From Streptomyces sp. NRRL S-31 (lineage in GTDB: Bacteria > Actinomycetota > Actinomycetes > Streptomycetales > Streptomycetaceae), in assembly GCF_000718775.1 (NCBI RefSeq), contig NZ_JOCB01000069.1, forward strand, positions 1 to 46,481: 46,481 nt of DNA, given 5' to 3'. The notes beneath the pieces are model-generated. The model ran no database searches and was not told the DNA's origin. It saw only the letters and a program-made list of their open reading frames with translations. Of the stretch, positions 16,295-24,717 are shown piece after piece (the first letter of the stretch is position 1; every line of letters begins with the position of its first letter). The position numbers and the translations under genes were made by a program.

Positions 16295-16669
16295 TTGAAC
16301 GATCTCCGCATCGACCTCGCCTGGCTGCTCATGCTCGCCGAACAGCGGACCCCGGGAGACCCGCAGGTCACCGACTGGGGCGCCCTGGTCGCCGCCGTCG
16401 CCCGGCACCGGGCCGAGATATTCGGCGTGCCCGTCTACGACGACCCGCACGCCCGCGCCGCCTCCCTGCTCCAGCTGCTGATCCACGTCCCCGCGCTGGA
16501 ACGCTCCAACGCGCTGTTCGCCTCGGCCGTCGCCTACGCCTACCTGGTCGCCAGCGGGGTCAAGGTGGTCACCACCCCCGAGCAGGTCAGGGACCTGGCC
16601 CGGCTGGTGAAGGACGGCTCGGCGGACGTCGACGACATCGCCCGGGAGCTGCGCCGCTGGAGCGGCTGA
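16295..16669 (+). CDS. Fic/Doc-family toxin-like protein with a degenerate active-site motif
   Basis: A 124-residue protein of the type annotated in streptomycetes as Fic-family toxin component. Doc toxins have HxFxDxNKR and Fic enzymes HPFxxGNGR; here the matching helix reads HVPALERSNALFASAVA, retaining the His and an Asn but not the basic NKR/GNGR end. The surrounding helices (SLLQLLIHV, AYAYLVASGVKV) fit the fold. The start is TTG 16295, without a strong ribosome-binding site, so it probably depends on translation of the antitoxin. Kinase or AMPylation activity cannot be assumed. The product may be an inactive or altered-chemistry member. Confidence 0.65.
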   Translation: MNDLRIDLAWLLMLAEQRTPGDPQVTDWGALVAAVARHRAEIFGVPVYDDPHARAASLLQLLIHVPALERSNALFASAVAYAYLVASGVKVVTTPEQVRDLARLVKDGSADVDDIARELRRWSG

Positions 16670-16733
16670 CGCGATCGCGCGGGAGCGTCGCCGCCGAGCG
16701 GCCGACCGCGCCGTTGAGCGGGTGAGCGAGGCA

Positions 16734-17426
16734 TCAGCGTACGTCCGGCTCGTCCCCGCGCCAGGCGACGCCCAGCGCGCAGTAGGAGGTCGGCAACGCC
16801 GGCCCCCGCTCCGGCAGCAGCACCCGCCGGTGCGGCCCCAGGCGGAACCCCGCCGCGCGCAGCGCGGCGACCGGCTCCCGGGCCAGGTGGCAGCCGCCGC
16901 TCAGCACCGGCCACACGGTGCGGTCCAGGGTGCGCTGGGTCAGTGTCATCAGCGGGCCGCCGCCCCGCCCGTGCTCGAAGAACCGCACCTCGCCCCCGGG
17001 CCGGAGCACCCGCCGCACCTCGCCGAGCGCCCGCCCGACATCCCGCACACTGCACAGCACCAGGGACAGCACGGCCGCGTCGAACGCCTCGCTGCCGACC
17101 GGGAGGGCCTCCGCCGTGCCCGGCACCACGTCGACCGGCACCCGGGCACGCGGCGCGGCGTCCCGCGCGAGCCTCCGCAAGCGCGGCTCCGGTTCGATCG
17201 CCACGACCTCCGTGACGGTCCCCGGATAGTGCCGGAAGTTCAGCCCGTTGCCCGCGCCGACCTCGATCACCCGCCCGGACAGCCCCGCAAGCAACCGCTC
17301 CCGTATCCCGGCCATCCCGAGCCGGGTCTCGGCGCCCTCGCTGATCCGCGCGTAGCAGCGGGCGAACACCGGATGGCGGACGGACCCCGGCGTCTCCCGG
17401 CCGGCCCGGGCGGACAGCAGCCGCAT
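16734..17426 (-). CDS. SAM-dependent class I methyltransferase
   Basis: A 230-residue methyltransferase. Motif I is VIEVGAGNGLNF (about residues 51-62), followed by acidic EPEPRL at the end of beta 2, then DVVPGTAEALPVGSEAFDAAVLSLVLCSV and post-motif LGEVRRVLRPGGEVRFFEHG, as in UbiE/COQ5-like Methyltransf_11 proteins. ATG 17426 is preceded by AGGGAGG at 5 bases. The substrate is unknown. It is downstream of bioD on the same strand with 155 bases between; there is no evidence that it is BioC. Confidence 0.85.
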   Translation of the reverse strand: MRLLSARAGRETPGSVRHPVFARCYARISEGAETRLGMAGIRERLLAGLSGRVIEVGAGNGLNFRHYPGTVTEVVAIEPEPRLRRLARDAAPRARVPVDVVPGTAEALPVGSEAFDAAVLSLVLCSVRDVGRALGEVRRVLRPGGEVRFFEHGRGGGPLMTLTQRTLDRTVWPVLSGGCHLAREPVAALRAAGFRLGPHRRVLLPERGPALPTSYCALGVAWRGDEPDVR

Positions 17427-17581
17427 GGCAACCTCCCTGATCGGGACATCCCTGGCAGCAGTGTCCCCCGCGCCGCGCCCGCGCACCCCCAGCCGGCGCA
17501 CGGGAACCGGATCGAGTCGTGCCGCGAGCGCGTTCGACGGCCCTCCGCCGGTGCGGAACCGCGGTGTCCCCGGCGACCGGG

Positions 17582-18298
17582 TTACGGTGTCTCGCGCACG
17601 CGGAAGGCCTCCGCGTCCCAGGTGCCGTCGAGCCGGGGTGCCAGCCAGCCGGGCGCCGCTGTGCGGAACGCGGCGGGTGGCAGTGCCCCGGACCCGGCGG
17701 GAACCGTGCCGAGCAGCGGGGCGCCGGCGACCTCGGGCAGATCGGCCACATTGCAGCGGGTCGCGAGATCGGGCGATCCGGGCCAGCTCCCGATCGCCAC
17801 ACCTGCCAACTCGACCCCCTGGCGCCGCAGTTCGCGCGCCGTCAGCTCCGTCACGTTGAGCGTGCCCAGCCCGGCCCGGGCGACGACCAGCACCGGCGCG
17901 TCCAGCAGCCGGGCCGCGTCGGCCAGCGTGCCGCCCGCCGCGTCGAACCGGACGAGCAGCCCGCCCGCCCCCTCGACCAGCACCAGATCGTGCTCGGTGG
18001 CCAGCTTGGCGGCCCGCTCGGCCACCTCGTGCGGGTGCACCGGCGCCGTTCCGGCCCGCCGGGCCGCCGTCCCCGGCGCCAACGGCTCGGGGTAGCGGGC
18101 GAGTTCGTCGGTCGTGACCGGACCCGCGAGCCACGCGACCTCGTCGGCGTCACCGCGCTCGTCCGGCAGTACGCCCGTCTGGGCGGCCTTCAGCACGGCC
18201 ACCGAACGCCCGGCGGCGAGCGCCGCGGCGGCGACGGCGGCGGTGGTGACGGTCTTGCCGACCTCCGTGTCCGTCCCCGTGATCACCAGTACCGGCAT
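17582..18298 (-). CDS. bioD: Dethiobiotin synthetase
   Basis: The penultimate step of biotin synthesis: ATP-dependent carboxylation and ring closure of 7,8-diaminopelargonate to dethiobiotin. The 238-residue protein begins [16 protein letters not shown], containing the P-loop GTDTEVGKT (residues 8-16), then [10 protein letters not shown] and [12 protein letters not shown], all typical of BioD. ATG 18298 is 1 base after the bioA stop. It is the last gene of the bioB-bioA-bioD unit. Confidence 0.95.
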   Translation of the reverse strand: MPVLVITGTDTEVGKTVTTAAVAAAALAAGRSVAVLKAAQTGVLPDERGDADEVAWLAGPVTTDELARYPEPLAPGTAARRAGTAPVHPHEVAERAAKLATEHDLVLVEGAGGLLVRFDAAGGTLADAARLLDAPVLVVARAGLGTLNVTELTARELRRQGVELAGVAIGSWPGSPDLATRCNVADLPEVAGAPLLGTVPAGSGALPPAAFRTAAPGWLAPRLDGTWDAEAFRVRETP

Positions 18299-18299
18299 G

Positions 18300-19625
18300 T
18301 CATCCCTCCCGCGCCGCGGCGCACACCGCGCGCGCGATCCGTGCCACGTCCTCGTCCGAGGTGACGTACGGCGGCATCGTGTAGACCAGGTCGCGGAACG
18401 GGCGCAGCCACACGCCCGCCCGTACCGCGGCGTCCGTCGCGGCCTGCATGTCGACCGCGTGGTCGAGCTGGACCACGCCGATGGCCCCGAGGACCCGGAC
18501 GTCCCGCACCCCGGGCAGCCCGAGCGCCGGCGCCAGGCCCTCCCGCAGCCCCGTCTCGATCCGCTTGACCTCGCCCGGCCAGTCCTGGCCCAGCAGCAGT
18601 TCGACGGAGGCGCAGGCCACGGCCGCGGCCAGCGGATTGCCCATGAACGTGGGTCCGTGCGCGAGCACCGGCACCTCGCCCCGCGAGATCCCCTCGGCGA
18701 CCCGCGCGGTGCACAAGGTGGCCGCCATCGTCAGATAGCCGCCGGTCAGCGCCTTGCCCACGCACATCACGTCCGGGGCGACGGCCGCGTGGTCCGCCGC
18801 GAACAGCGCGCCGGTCCGGCCGAAACCGGTGGCGATCTCGTCGAACACCAGCAGCACGTCGTGCGCGTCGCACGCCTCGCGCAGCACCCGCAGATAGCCG
18901 GGGGAGTGGAAGCGCATCCCGCCCGCCCCCTGCACCACCGGCTCCACGATCACCGCGGCCAGCTCGTCCGCGTGCCGGGCGACCAGCTCGCGCAGGTGCT
19001 CCGCGTACGACTCCTCGTAGGCGGCGGGCGGCGCGTCGGCGAACACCTGGCGCGGCAGCACGCCGCTCCACAGCTCGTGCATCCCGCCCTCGGGGTCGCA
19101 CACCGACATCGGCTGCCAGGTGTCCCCGTGGTAGCCGCCGCGCCAGGTCAGCAGCCGCCGCTTGCCCGGCCGGCCGAGCGAACGCCAGTACTGGAGGCAC
19201 ATCTTCACCGCGACCTCGACCGACACGGACCCCGAGTCGGCCAGGAAGACGTGCTCCAGACCGTCCGGCGCGATGCCGACGAGGAGTTCGGCGAGCCGGA
19301 CGGCGGGCTCGTGCGTGAGCCCGCCGAACATGACGTGGCTCATCCGGCCCAGTTGCTCGCGCGCGGCCTCGTCGAGGACGGGGTGGCGGTAGCCGTGGAT
19401 GGCCGACCACCACGACGACATGCCGTCGATCAGCTCGCCGGCGCCGTCCGCCAGGCGCAGCCGGACCCCGCTCGCCGACTCCACGACGAGCGGTTCCGCG
19501 CGCCCGGGCATCGGGCCGTACGGGTGCCAGACGTGCCGCCGGTCCAGCTCCAGCAGCTCGGCCGTCCCCCTGCCGGACGTCCCGGGCCCGGGTACCCGCG
19601 GCTCAAGCACCCCCGGCTCAGGCAT
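18300..19625 (-). CDS. bioA: Adenosylmethionine-8-amino-7-oxononanoate aminotransferase
   Basis: A class III PLP aminotransferase converting 7-keto-8-aminopelargonate (KAPA) to diaminopelargonate with S-adenosylmethionine as amino donor. The 441-residue protein has [12 protein letters not shown] (about 28-39), [13 protein letters not shown] (about 70-82), D262 in [13 protein letters not shown], and PLP-binding K291 in [12 protein letters not shown]. The first 20 residues are a Pro/Gly-rich extension. Its start overlaps the bioB 3' end by 8 bases, and bioD follows with a 1-base gap, so expression is tightly linked. Confidence 0.95.
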   Translation of the reverse strand: MPEPGVLEPRVPGPGTSGRGTAELLELDRRHVWHPYGPMPGRAEPLVVESASGVRLRLADGAGELIDGMSSWWSAIHGYRHPVLDEAAREQLGRMSHVMFGGLTHEPAVRLAELLVGIAPDGLEHVFLADSGSVSVEVAVKMCLQYWRSLGRPGKRRLLTWRGGYHGDTWQPMSVCDPEGGMHELWSGVLPRQVFADAPPAAYEESYAEHLRELVARHADELAAVIVEPVVQGAGGMRFHSPGYLRVLREACDAHDVLLVFDEIATGFGRTGALFAADHAAVAPDVMCVGKALTGGYLTMAATLCTARVAEGISRGEVPVLAHGPTFMGNPLAAAVACASVELLLGQDWPGEVKRIETGLREGLAPALGLPGVRDVRVLGAIGVVQLDHAVDMQAATDAAVRAGVWLRPFRDLVYTMPPYVTSDEDVARIARAVCAAAREG

Positions 19626-20832
19626 TGGGCGCGAGGTCCGTTCCGGCGCCCCGGCGGCGGACGGCGACGAGGTCGGTGCGCGGCTCGCCCGCCGCGGGCG
19701 CGGAGGCCGCGGAGGTGGAGGCCGCCGGGGCGGACGCCGTGCCGCATCCGGCCGTGCCCTCGTGCGAGCCGCAGACGGACCCGCACCCGGCGCCCTCGTG
19801 CGAGCCGCAGCCGCCCCCGACGGCCGCCGTCCGGTGCTCCGGGAGCGTCACCTCGCCGGCGCCCTCCACCTCGAAGCCGGCGTCCGCGATCATCTCCAGG
19901 TCCGCCTTGCCGGCCTGGCCCTCGCTGGTCAGGTAGTCGCCGAGGAAGATGGAGTTGGCCAGGTGCAGCGCCAGCGGCTGCATCGTGCGCAGATGGACCT
20001 CACGGCCGCCCGCGATGCGCACCTCCACGTCCGGGCAGACGAACCGCACCATGGCGAGGATGCGCAGGCAGCGCTGCGGGGTGAGGTTCCACTCCTCGGC
20101 CAGCGGGGTGCCCTCGAACGGGATCAGGAAGTTCACCGGCACCGAGTCCGGGTCCAGCGCGCGCAGCGAGAACACCACGTCCACCAGGTCCGCGTCGCTC
20201 TCGCCCATCCCGGCGATCAGACCCGAACAGGCGGACAGACCGGCCGCGTGCGCCTTGTGCACCGTGTCCACCCGGTCGGCGTACGTGTGGGTCGTGGTGA
20301 TGTCCCCGTACGTGGACTCCGAGGTGTTGAGGTTGTGGTTGTAGGCGTCCGCGCCCGCCGCGCGCAGCCGCTCGGCCTGGCCGTCGGAGAGCAGGCCGAG
20401 GCAGGCGCACACCTCGACCTCCTCGTGCCGGTCCTTGATGGCCTTGATGGTCTCCGAGACCCGGTCGACGTCCCGGTCGGTGGGACCGCGTCCGCTGGCC
20501 ACCAGACAGACCCGCTTGGCGCCGCCCGCGAGACCCGCGGCGGCGGCCCGGGACGCCTCGTCCGGCTTGAGCCAGGTGTACTTGAGGATGTCGGCCTTGG
20601 AACCGAGCCGCTGGGAGCAGTAGGAGCAGTCCTCGGGGCACAGGCCGGACTTGAGGTTGACCAGATAGTTGAGTTTCACCCGCCGCCCGAACCAGTGCCG
20701 GCGCACCTTTCCGGCCGCGGCCACCACGTCGAGCAGGTCGTCATCGGAGGTGGCCAGGACGGCGAGCGCTTCCTCGCGCGTCGGCAGTTCGCGCCGAAGC
20801 CCCTTGTCCACCAGCGTGTTCAACAGGTCCAT
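19618..20832 (-). CDS. bioB: Biotin synthase with Cys/His-rich C-terminal extension
   Basis: A radical-SAM enzyme inserting sulfur into dethiobiotin. The 404-residue protein carries the CxxxCxxC cluster as C65, C69 and C72 ([12 protein letters not shown]), then [23 protein letters not shown] and an arginine-containing [11 protein letters not shown] that fits the second Fe-S cluster site. ATG 20832 ([12 protein letters not shown]) was chosen over an upstream ATG at 20883. The common core ends near residue 330; residues 339-363 form an unusual tail with Cys 342, 350, 354, 363 and His 345, 357 in GCGSHEG-like repeats, then Ala/Ser/Pro linker and [17 protein letters not shown]. It is the first gene of bioBAD, divergent from bioF. 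Confidence 0.93.
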   Translation of the reverse strand: MDLLNTLVDKGLRRELPTREEALAVLATSDDDLLDVVAAAGKVRRHWFGRRVKLNYLVNLKSGLCPEDCSYCSQRLGSKADILKYTWLKPDEASRAAAAGLAGGAKRVCLVASGRGPTDRDVDRVSETIKAIKDRHEEVEVCACLGLLSDGQAERLRAAGADAYNHNLNTSESTYGDITTTHTYADRVDTVHKAHAAGLSACSGLIAGMGESDADLVDVVFSLRALDPDSVPVNFLIPFEGTPLAEEWNLTPQRCLRILAMVRFVCPDVEVRIAGGREVHLRTMQPLALHLANSIFLGDYLTSEGQAGKADLEMIADAGFEVEGAGEVTLPEHRTAAVGGGCGSHEGAGCGSVCGSHEGTAGCGTASAPAASTSAASAPAAGEPRTDLVAVRRRGAGTDLAPNA

Positions 20833-20893
20833 GAGGCCCGATCCTGTCCTACCGGACCGCCCCGGGCCAAGGAGACTTCGCACAACGGACCAG

Positions 20894-20927
20894 GTTCACC
20901 GTGTGGGTATTGCCACACCCTGGGTGA
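20894..20927. promoter_or_regulatory. Palindromic operator candidate between bioB and bioF
   Basis: GTGTGG (20901-20906) and CCACAC (20913-20918) form a perfect inverted repeat around GTATTG. Outer sequences GGTTCACC and GGGTGACC (with one extra base) extend the symmetry. It lies in the 147-bp divergent promoter gap; a -10-like TAGGGT for bioF is at about 20942. A biotin repressor site is the obvious guess, but the sequence is not one I can assign to BioQ or BirA. Confidence 0.4.
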
Positions 20928-20979
20928 CCGGTCGCACCGCTAGGGTCTGTCCGCTACCTACAAAAGCACCGGAGGACCC

Positions 20980-22107
20980 ATGGCGTTCGGCTGGATCGAC
21001 GAGCAGGCCGGGGCACGCCGCCGTGCCGGACTCGTCCGCACCCTGCGCCCGCGCCCCGCCGACTCGCCGCTGCTGGACCTGGCGAGCAACGACTACCTGG
21101 GTCTGGCCCGCCATCCCGAGGTCACCGAGGGGGCGGCCCGGGCCGCCCGGACCTGGGGCGGCGGTTCCACCGGCTCCCGGCTGGTCACCGGCACCACCGA
21201 ACTGCACACCGAACTGGAACGCGCGCTGGCCGGGTTCTGCGGGTTCGAGGCGGCCCTGGTGTTCTCCTCCGGGTACGCCGCAAACCTGGCCGCGGTCACC
21301 GCGCTCGCCCCGCACGGCTCGCTGATCGTCTCCGACGCGGGCAACCACGCCTCCCTGATCGACGGCTGCCGGCTCGCCCGGGGCGAACGCCAGGTCGTCG
21401 GGCACGCCGATCCCGAAGCCGTGCGCAAGGCCCTGGCCACACATGGGGGCGCGGCCATCGTCGTCTCGGACACGGTGTTCTCGGTCGACGGGGACCGGGC
21501 GCCGCTCGCCGCGCTCGCCACGGCGTGCCGGGAGCACGGCGCGGGACTGGTCGTGGACGACGCCCACGGGCTCGGCGTGCTGGGCGACGGCGGCCGTGGC
21601 GCGCCGTACGCGGCGGGGCTGGCGGGCGCCGCCGACGTGGTCGCCACGGCCACCCTGTCCAAGTCGCTGGGCAGCCAGGGCGGAGTGGTGCTGGGCCCGG
21701 CCCGGGTGATCGACCACCTGGTCAACACGGCCCGGACGTTCATCTTCGATACCGGTCTGGCACCGGCGGCGGCCGGTGCCGCGCTCGCGGCGCTGCGGCT
21801 GCTGCGGCGCGAGCCGGAACGGGCGGCGCGCGCCCGGGAGGTGGCCGCGGAACTGCACGCGCGGCTGACCGTCGCGGGTCTGGAGGCGGTACGTCCGGAC
21901 GCCGCGGTGGTCTCCGTGCGGGCTCCGTCCCCGGAGCGGGCGGTGCGCTGGGCGGCCGACTGCCGGACGGCGGGCCTGGCCGTGGGCTGTTTCCGTCCTC
22001 CCTCCGTGCCCGACGGTGTCTCACGGCTGAGGCTGACCGCCCGCGCGGACCTCTCCGGGGCGGAGATCGAACGCGCTGTACGAGTCATCGACGAAACGCG
22101 ACCATGA
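20980..22107 (+). CDS. bioF: 8-amino-7-oxononanoate synthase
   Basis: A PLP enzyme of the alpha-oxoamine synthase family, condensing pimeloyl thioester with alanine to KAPA. The 375-residue protein has LLDLASNDYLGLARHP near residue 31, SDAGNHASLIDG with H123, VVDDAHGLGVLG with D193 and H196, and PLP lysine K228 in TATLSKSLGSQGG. The ATG follows GGAGGACCC. It is transcribed divergently from bioBAD, and the two units together cover KAPA to biotin; pimeloyl-making genes are not in the window. Confidence 0.95.
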   Translation: MAFGWIDEQAGARRRAGLVRTLRPRPADSPLLDLASNDYLGLARHPEVTEGAARAARTWGGGSTGSRLVTGTTELHTELERALAGFCGFEAALVFSSGYAANLAAVTALAPHGSLIVSDAGNHASLIDGCRLARGERQVVGHADPEAVRKALATHGGAAIVVSDTVFSVDGDRAPLAALATACREHGAGLVVDDAHGLGVLGDGGRGAPYAAGLAGAADVVATATLSKSLGSQGGVVLGPARVIDHLVNTARTFIFDTGLAPAAAGAALAALRLLRREPERAARAREVAAELHARLTVAGLEAVRPDAAVVSVRAPSPERAVRWAADCRTAGLAVGCFRPPSVPDGVSRLRLTARADLSGAEIERAVRVIDETRP

Positions 22108-22176
22108 GTCGGCGTGACACGGCCGTGTCTCGTACGAGGGCGAAAAGAAATTGACTGATTCTGACCAGATTATGTG

Positions 22177-22398
22177 TCAGAGCGTGGCGATGAATCCGGC
22201 CCAGCTGCCGGCGGAGAACAGCAGCGCGGGCCCGGCCGGATTCTTCGAGTCGCGCACGGCGAGCGACCCGGCCGCGGGGCCGGAGCCCGGCCGGGCCGTC
22301 TCCACGCAGTTGTTCGCTCCCGTGCTGTAGCTGCTGCGCAGCCAGCGCACGTCGTGCAGATCGGTGCTGACAGGGACGTTCCGAGGCAGAGCTGACAT
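22177..22398 (-). CDS. DUF397 domain protein
   Basis: A 73-residue actinobacterial small protein. The diagnostic WLRSSYSTGANNCVETA and LAVRDSKNPAGPALLFSAGSWAGFI match DUF397. It lies 9 bases after the XRE regulator stop (TAA), with GGAGG before the ATG, so the two form an operon. DUF397 proteins are habitual partners of XRE-DUF5753 regulators, and a divergent RsbW-like ATPase completes an abaA/whiJ-like developmental module. The biochemical role of DUF397 is not settled. Confidence 0.92.
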   Translation of the reverse strand: MSALPRNVPVSTDLHDVRWLRSSYSTGANNCVETARPGSGPAAGSLAVRDSKNPAGPALLFSAGSWAGFIATL

Positions 22399-22407
22399 GG
22401 TGCCTCC

Positions 22408-23268
22408 TTACACGCCGTCACGTATCCCGGCGATGTGGTCCAACGAGTCCTCGGGGGAAAGGGCGTGGAACTGAAGGGTCGTGAAGGCCTCGGAGTAGGC
22501 CAAGAGGTCTTCTTTCCGTTCCAGGTAGAGGCTACTCGTCAACTGGTCGAGAACAACGACATCCAGATCAGAAGTGCTCGGAAATGAGAAGATAACGAAA
22601 GGCCCGGTAAGGCCGACATGCGCGCCCGCCGCGAGCGGCAGCACCTGGAGCCGTACCTGGGGCAGCCGGGCGGCCTCCATCAGCCGCTCCAGCTGCCGGG
22701 CCATCACCCGGGGGCCGCCCACCTCGCGGCGCAGCACCGCCTCGTCCAGTACGGCGCTCAGCACCAGCGGCGGGTCCGAACGCAGTACGTCCTGCCTGGC
22801 GAGCCGTACCTCCACCAGGGTGTCCAGACGGTCCTCGTCCACGTCCTTCACCACCGCCCGGGTCACCGCGCGGGCGTACTCGGCCGTCTGGAGCAGACCG
22901 GGCACGACCGAGGTCTCCAGGGTGCGCATCGCGCTGGCCTGCGACTCCAGGCTGATGAAGTCGCGGTACGTGGGCGGCAGCACCCCGCGGTAGGCGTGCC
23001 ACCAGCGGTGCCGCCCGCCCGCGTCCTCCGACCCCGCCAGCACCAGCAGCAACTCGCGCAGGTGCCTGTCCCGCACCCCGTAGGCGTCCAGCAGCGACCG
23101 CAGATCGGCCGGTTTCACCCCGCTGGCGCCGGTCTCGATGCGGCTCACCTTCGACTGGTGCCAGCCGACCAGCCGGGCCGCCTCACCGCTCGTGAGCCCC
23201 GCGCCGGTACGCAGCGTGCGCAGTTCGGCGCCCAGTTTGCGACGGCGCACCGCCGGACCGTTCTGCAT
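22408..23268 (-). CDS. XRE-family regulator with DUF5753 domain
   Basis: A 286-residue DNA-binding regulator. The helix-turn-helix covers about residues 10-65 (LRTLRTGAGLTSGEAARLVGWHQSKVSRIETGASG); the C-terminal DUF5753 domain covers about 95-280 (ISLESQASAMRTLETSVVPGLLQTAEYARA). ATG 23268 was chosen because AAGGAGG is 5 bases upstream; the reading frame continues to 23319. It is the first gene of the operon with DUF397 and is divergent from the ATPase gene. Such regulators resemble WhiJ, which affects Streptomyces development; the specific targets here are unknown. Confidence 0.92.
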   Translation of the reverse strand: MQNGPAVRRRKLGAELRTLRTGAGLTSGEAARLVGWHQSKVSRIETGASGVKPADLRSLLDAYGVRDRHLRELLLVLAGSEDAGGRHRWWHAYRGVLPPTYRDFISLESQASAMRTLETSVVPGLLQTAEYARAVTRAVVKDVDEDRLDTLVEVRLARQDVLRSDPPLVLSAVLDEAVLRREVGGPRVMARQLERLMEAARLPQVRLQVLPLAAGAHVGLTGPFVIFSFPSTSDLDVVVLDQLTSSLYLERKEDLLAYSEAFTTLQFHALSPEDSLDHIAGIRDGV

Positions 23269-23480
23269 GGGCTCCTCCTTACTCCTGACGGGCCGCCCGC
23301 ACACGGTTTCGCGGCACACAGTTCACCGCTTCGGGCGACAGATATATGCAGATCTCGGTGGATCGCTCCCCGTGACCGGCCAGGTGATGGCAGTCTGGCG
23401 GGCAAGCACCAGTCCGGGACCGTACTCGAACCCGCCGCTGTATGTCGGACCGCGGTCCCGTGGGAAGGGACGACGTCGCC

Positions 23481-23936
23481 ATGGCAGATCACCTGGAAGC
23501 CTCCGTCACTCTGCCGAGCGATCCCGCCTCGGTCTCCGCCGCCCGCTCCTATGTCGTCGGCACCCTCAGGGAGTGGGGGCTGCCGGCGGACACCGACGTG
23601 GCCGACACCGTGCGGCTCATCGTCTCCGAACTCGCCACCAACGCCGTACAGCACACCTTCGGCCAGTCACCCACCTTCACGGTCGACCTCGCGCTGCACC
23701 ATGACGAACACCTGCGCATCGGCGTCACGGACAGCCATCCCCGCTTCCCGAAGAGACTGCCCGCCGCCGTCCAGCAGGACAACGGCCGCGGCATGGTCAT
23801 CATCCGCTGGCTCACCGCGGAGTGCGGCGGCCGGCTCTGTGTGCGGCCCACCCGCGAGGGCGGCAAGACGGTCTCCATCGAACTTCCCTGGACCCTCCCG
23901 GCCGCCCCGGTCCCGGCCGGACCGCCGGAACACTAG
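23481..23936 (+). CDS. RsbW-like ATP-binding (anti-sigma/HATPase) protein
   Basis: A 151-residue single-domain GHKL ATPase. The N box is SELATNAVQHT (N54), and the G box is DNGRGMVIIRWLT with a following GGKTVSIELPW. The start at 23481 (MADHLEASVTLP) fits relatives; ATG 23442 is in frame and adds 13 residues. The protein could phosphorylate or sequester a sigma or anti-anti-sigma partner, but no such partner is adjacent. It is divergent from the XRE/DUF397 pair. Its TAG stop is the first part of dispersed repeat copy C, so the element may have defined this gene's end. Confidence 0.88.
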   Translation: MADHLEASVTLPSDPASVSAARSYVVGTLREWGLPADTDVADTVRLIVSELATNAVQHTFGQSPTFTVDLALHHDEHLRIGVTDSHPRFPKRLPAAVQQDNGRGMVIIRWLTAECGGRLCVRPTREGGKTVSIELPWTLPAAPVPAGPPEH

Positions 23937-23975
23937 GGGGCTTCGTTTGGATCAGCCCGGGTCCACGACGCCTGG
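23933..23975 (+). repeat. Dispersed repeat, copy C
   Basis: CTAGGGGGCTTCGTTTGG then ATCAGCCCGGGTCC matches copy A at 2034 with two substitutions over the first 31 bases. It includes the TAG stop codon of the upstream ATPase gene. An interior GTACGCGGGTGG (about 23984-23995) also resembles the interior of the 2034-2200 element, but no inverted partner arm was found downstream. Confidence 0.75.
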
Positions 23976-24235
23976 AGCGAGCCCGTACGCGGGTGGATCC
24001 CGGCGCCGGAGACGGCGGACGCGTCCCGGGTCCGTCTCCCGGCGCCGGAGAGAAGTGGCGCCGCGGCGCACCACACCGGGCGGCCGGCCGTCCCGCACCG
24101 GCTCGTGCCGGGCCGCACCGCCGCCACCCCCGACCCCGGTGGCGTCGGACCGGCCGTGCGGAACTGTTGCCGGGGTGATGGCGTCGTGCCCGTCCTCCGC
24201 TGGGGGCTCGACCGGGCCGGACCGGCCGAAGACGT

Positions 24236-24335
24236 GGCGGGGAGGCCCCGGGCGCGGCGGGGAGGCCCCGGGCGCGGCGGGAAGGCGCCGGGCGTGAAGG
24301 GAAGGCGCCGGGCGTGGCGGTGAGGCCGGCGGCGC
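24236..24335. repeat. 20-bp tandem repeat array (5 units)
   Basis: GGCGGGGAGGCCCCGGGCGC occurs twice perfectly (24236-24255, 24256-24275), then three diverging units end at 24295, 24315 and 24335. The progressive decay towards the right suggests stepwise duplication. Confidence 0.85.
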
Positions 24336-24613
24336 GCCCGGTCGTCCGCGCCGCACCGGTGCGCGCCACGCCCGGCGAGCCATCGGCGCGCACCGCCTCG
24401 TTCGCCGTACCCGCACCGCCCCGGTCGCCGTATCCGCGCCGTCACGGACGCCCGGGCCGTCGGGCCGCGCCCACGCGCCCCGTGGGGCCGTGGCGGCCCC
24501 TGGCGGCGCCTCCAGGACACCGGGAGCGGCCGGGGGCGGGGCGGGGGAGCCCTACGCGCCCCGGTGGGCACGCGTCACCGGCGTGCGCGCCCCGGAGACC
24601 TCCGCGGTTCCGC

Positions 24614-24702
24614 GCCGGAGCCGCTCCCGCCGGAGCCGCTCCCGCCGGAGCCGCTCCCGCCGGAGCCGCTCCCGCCGGAGCCGCTCCCGCCGGAGCCGCT
24701 CC
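24614..24702. repeat. 15-bp perfect tandem repeat array (nearly 6 units)
   Basis: GCCGGAGCCGCTCCC is repeated without mismatch from 24614 to 24688, plus 14 of 15 bases of a sixth unit. Each unit contains GGAG-CCG-CTCC, a small hairpin. The array ends 15 bases before the stop codon of the NlpC/P60 gene, in its 3' flank. Confidence 0.95.
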
Positions 24703-24717
24703 GGGCGTGACGTCGGC

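Larger units (their letters stand above)
23976..24717. other. 780-bp repeat-rich non-coding stretch
   Basis: I find no convincing gene between the ATPase and the NlpC gene. Translations in all frames are Pro/Arg/Ala-rich and low in complexity. The stretch contains dispersed repeat C at its left end, a 20-bp array (24236-24335) and a 15-bp array (24614-24702). Confidence 0.6.

Noticed and set aside
16734..17426. BioC, because the methyltransferase lies beside the bio genes
   Set aside because: It is separated from bioD by 155 bases, has generic methyltransferase motifs only, and no BioH-like partner is present.
20901..20918. BirA or BioQ operator assignment
   Set aside because: The palindrome does not match the operator sequences I know for either, so it was left as an unassigned candidate.
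22116..22129. Perfect 14-bp palindrome GACACGGCCGTGTC between bioF and DUF397
   Set aside because: It has no loop, lies between convergent gene ends and is probably a chance or minor terminator element; there is not enough evidence for a feature.
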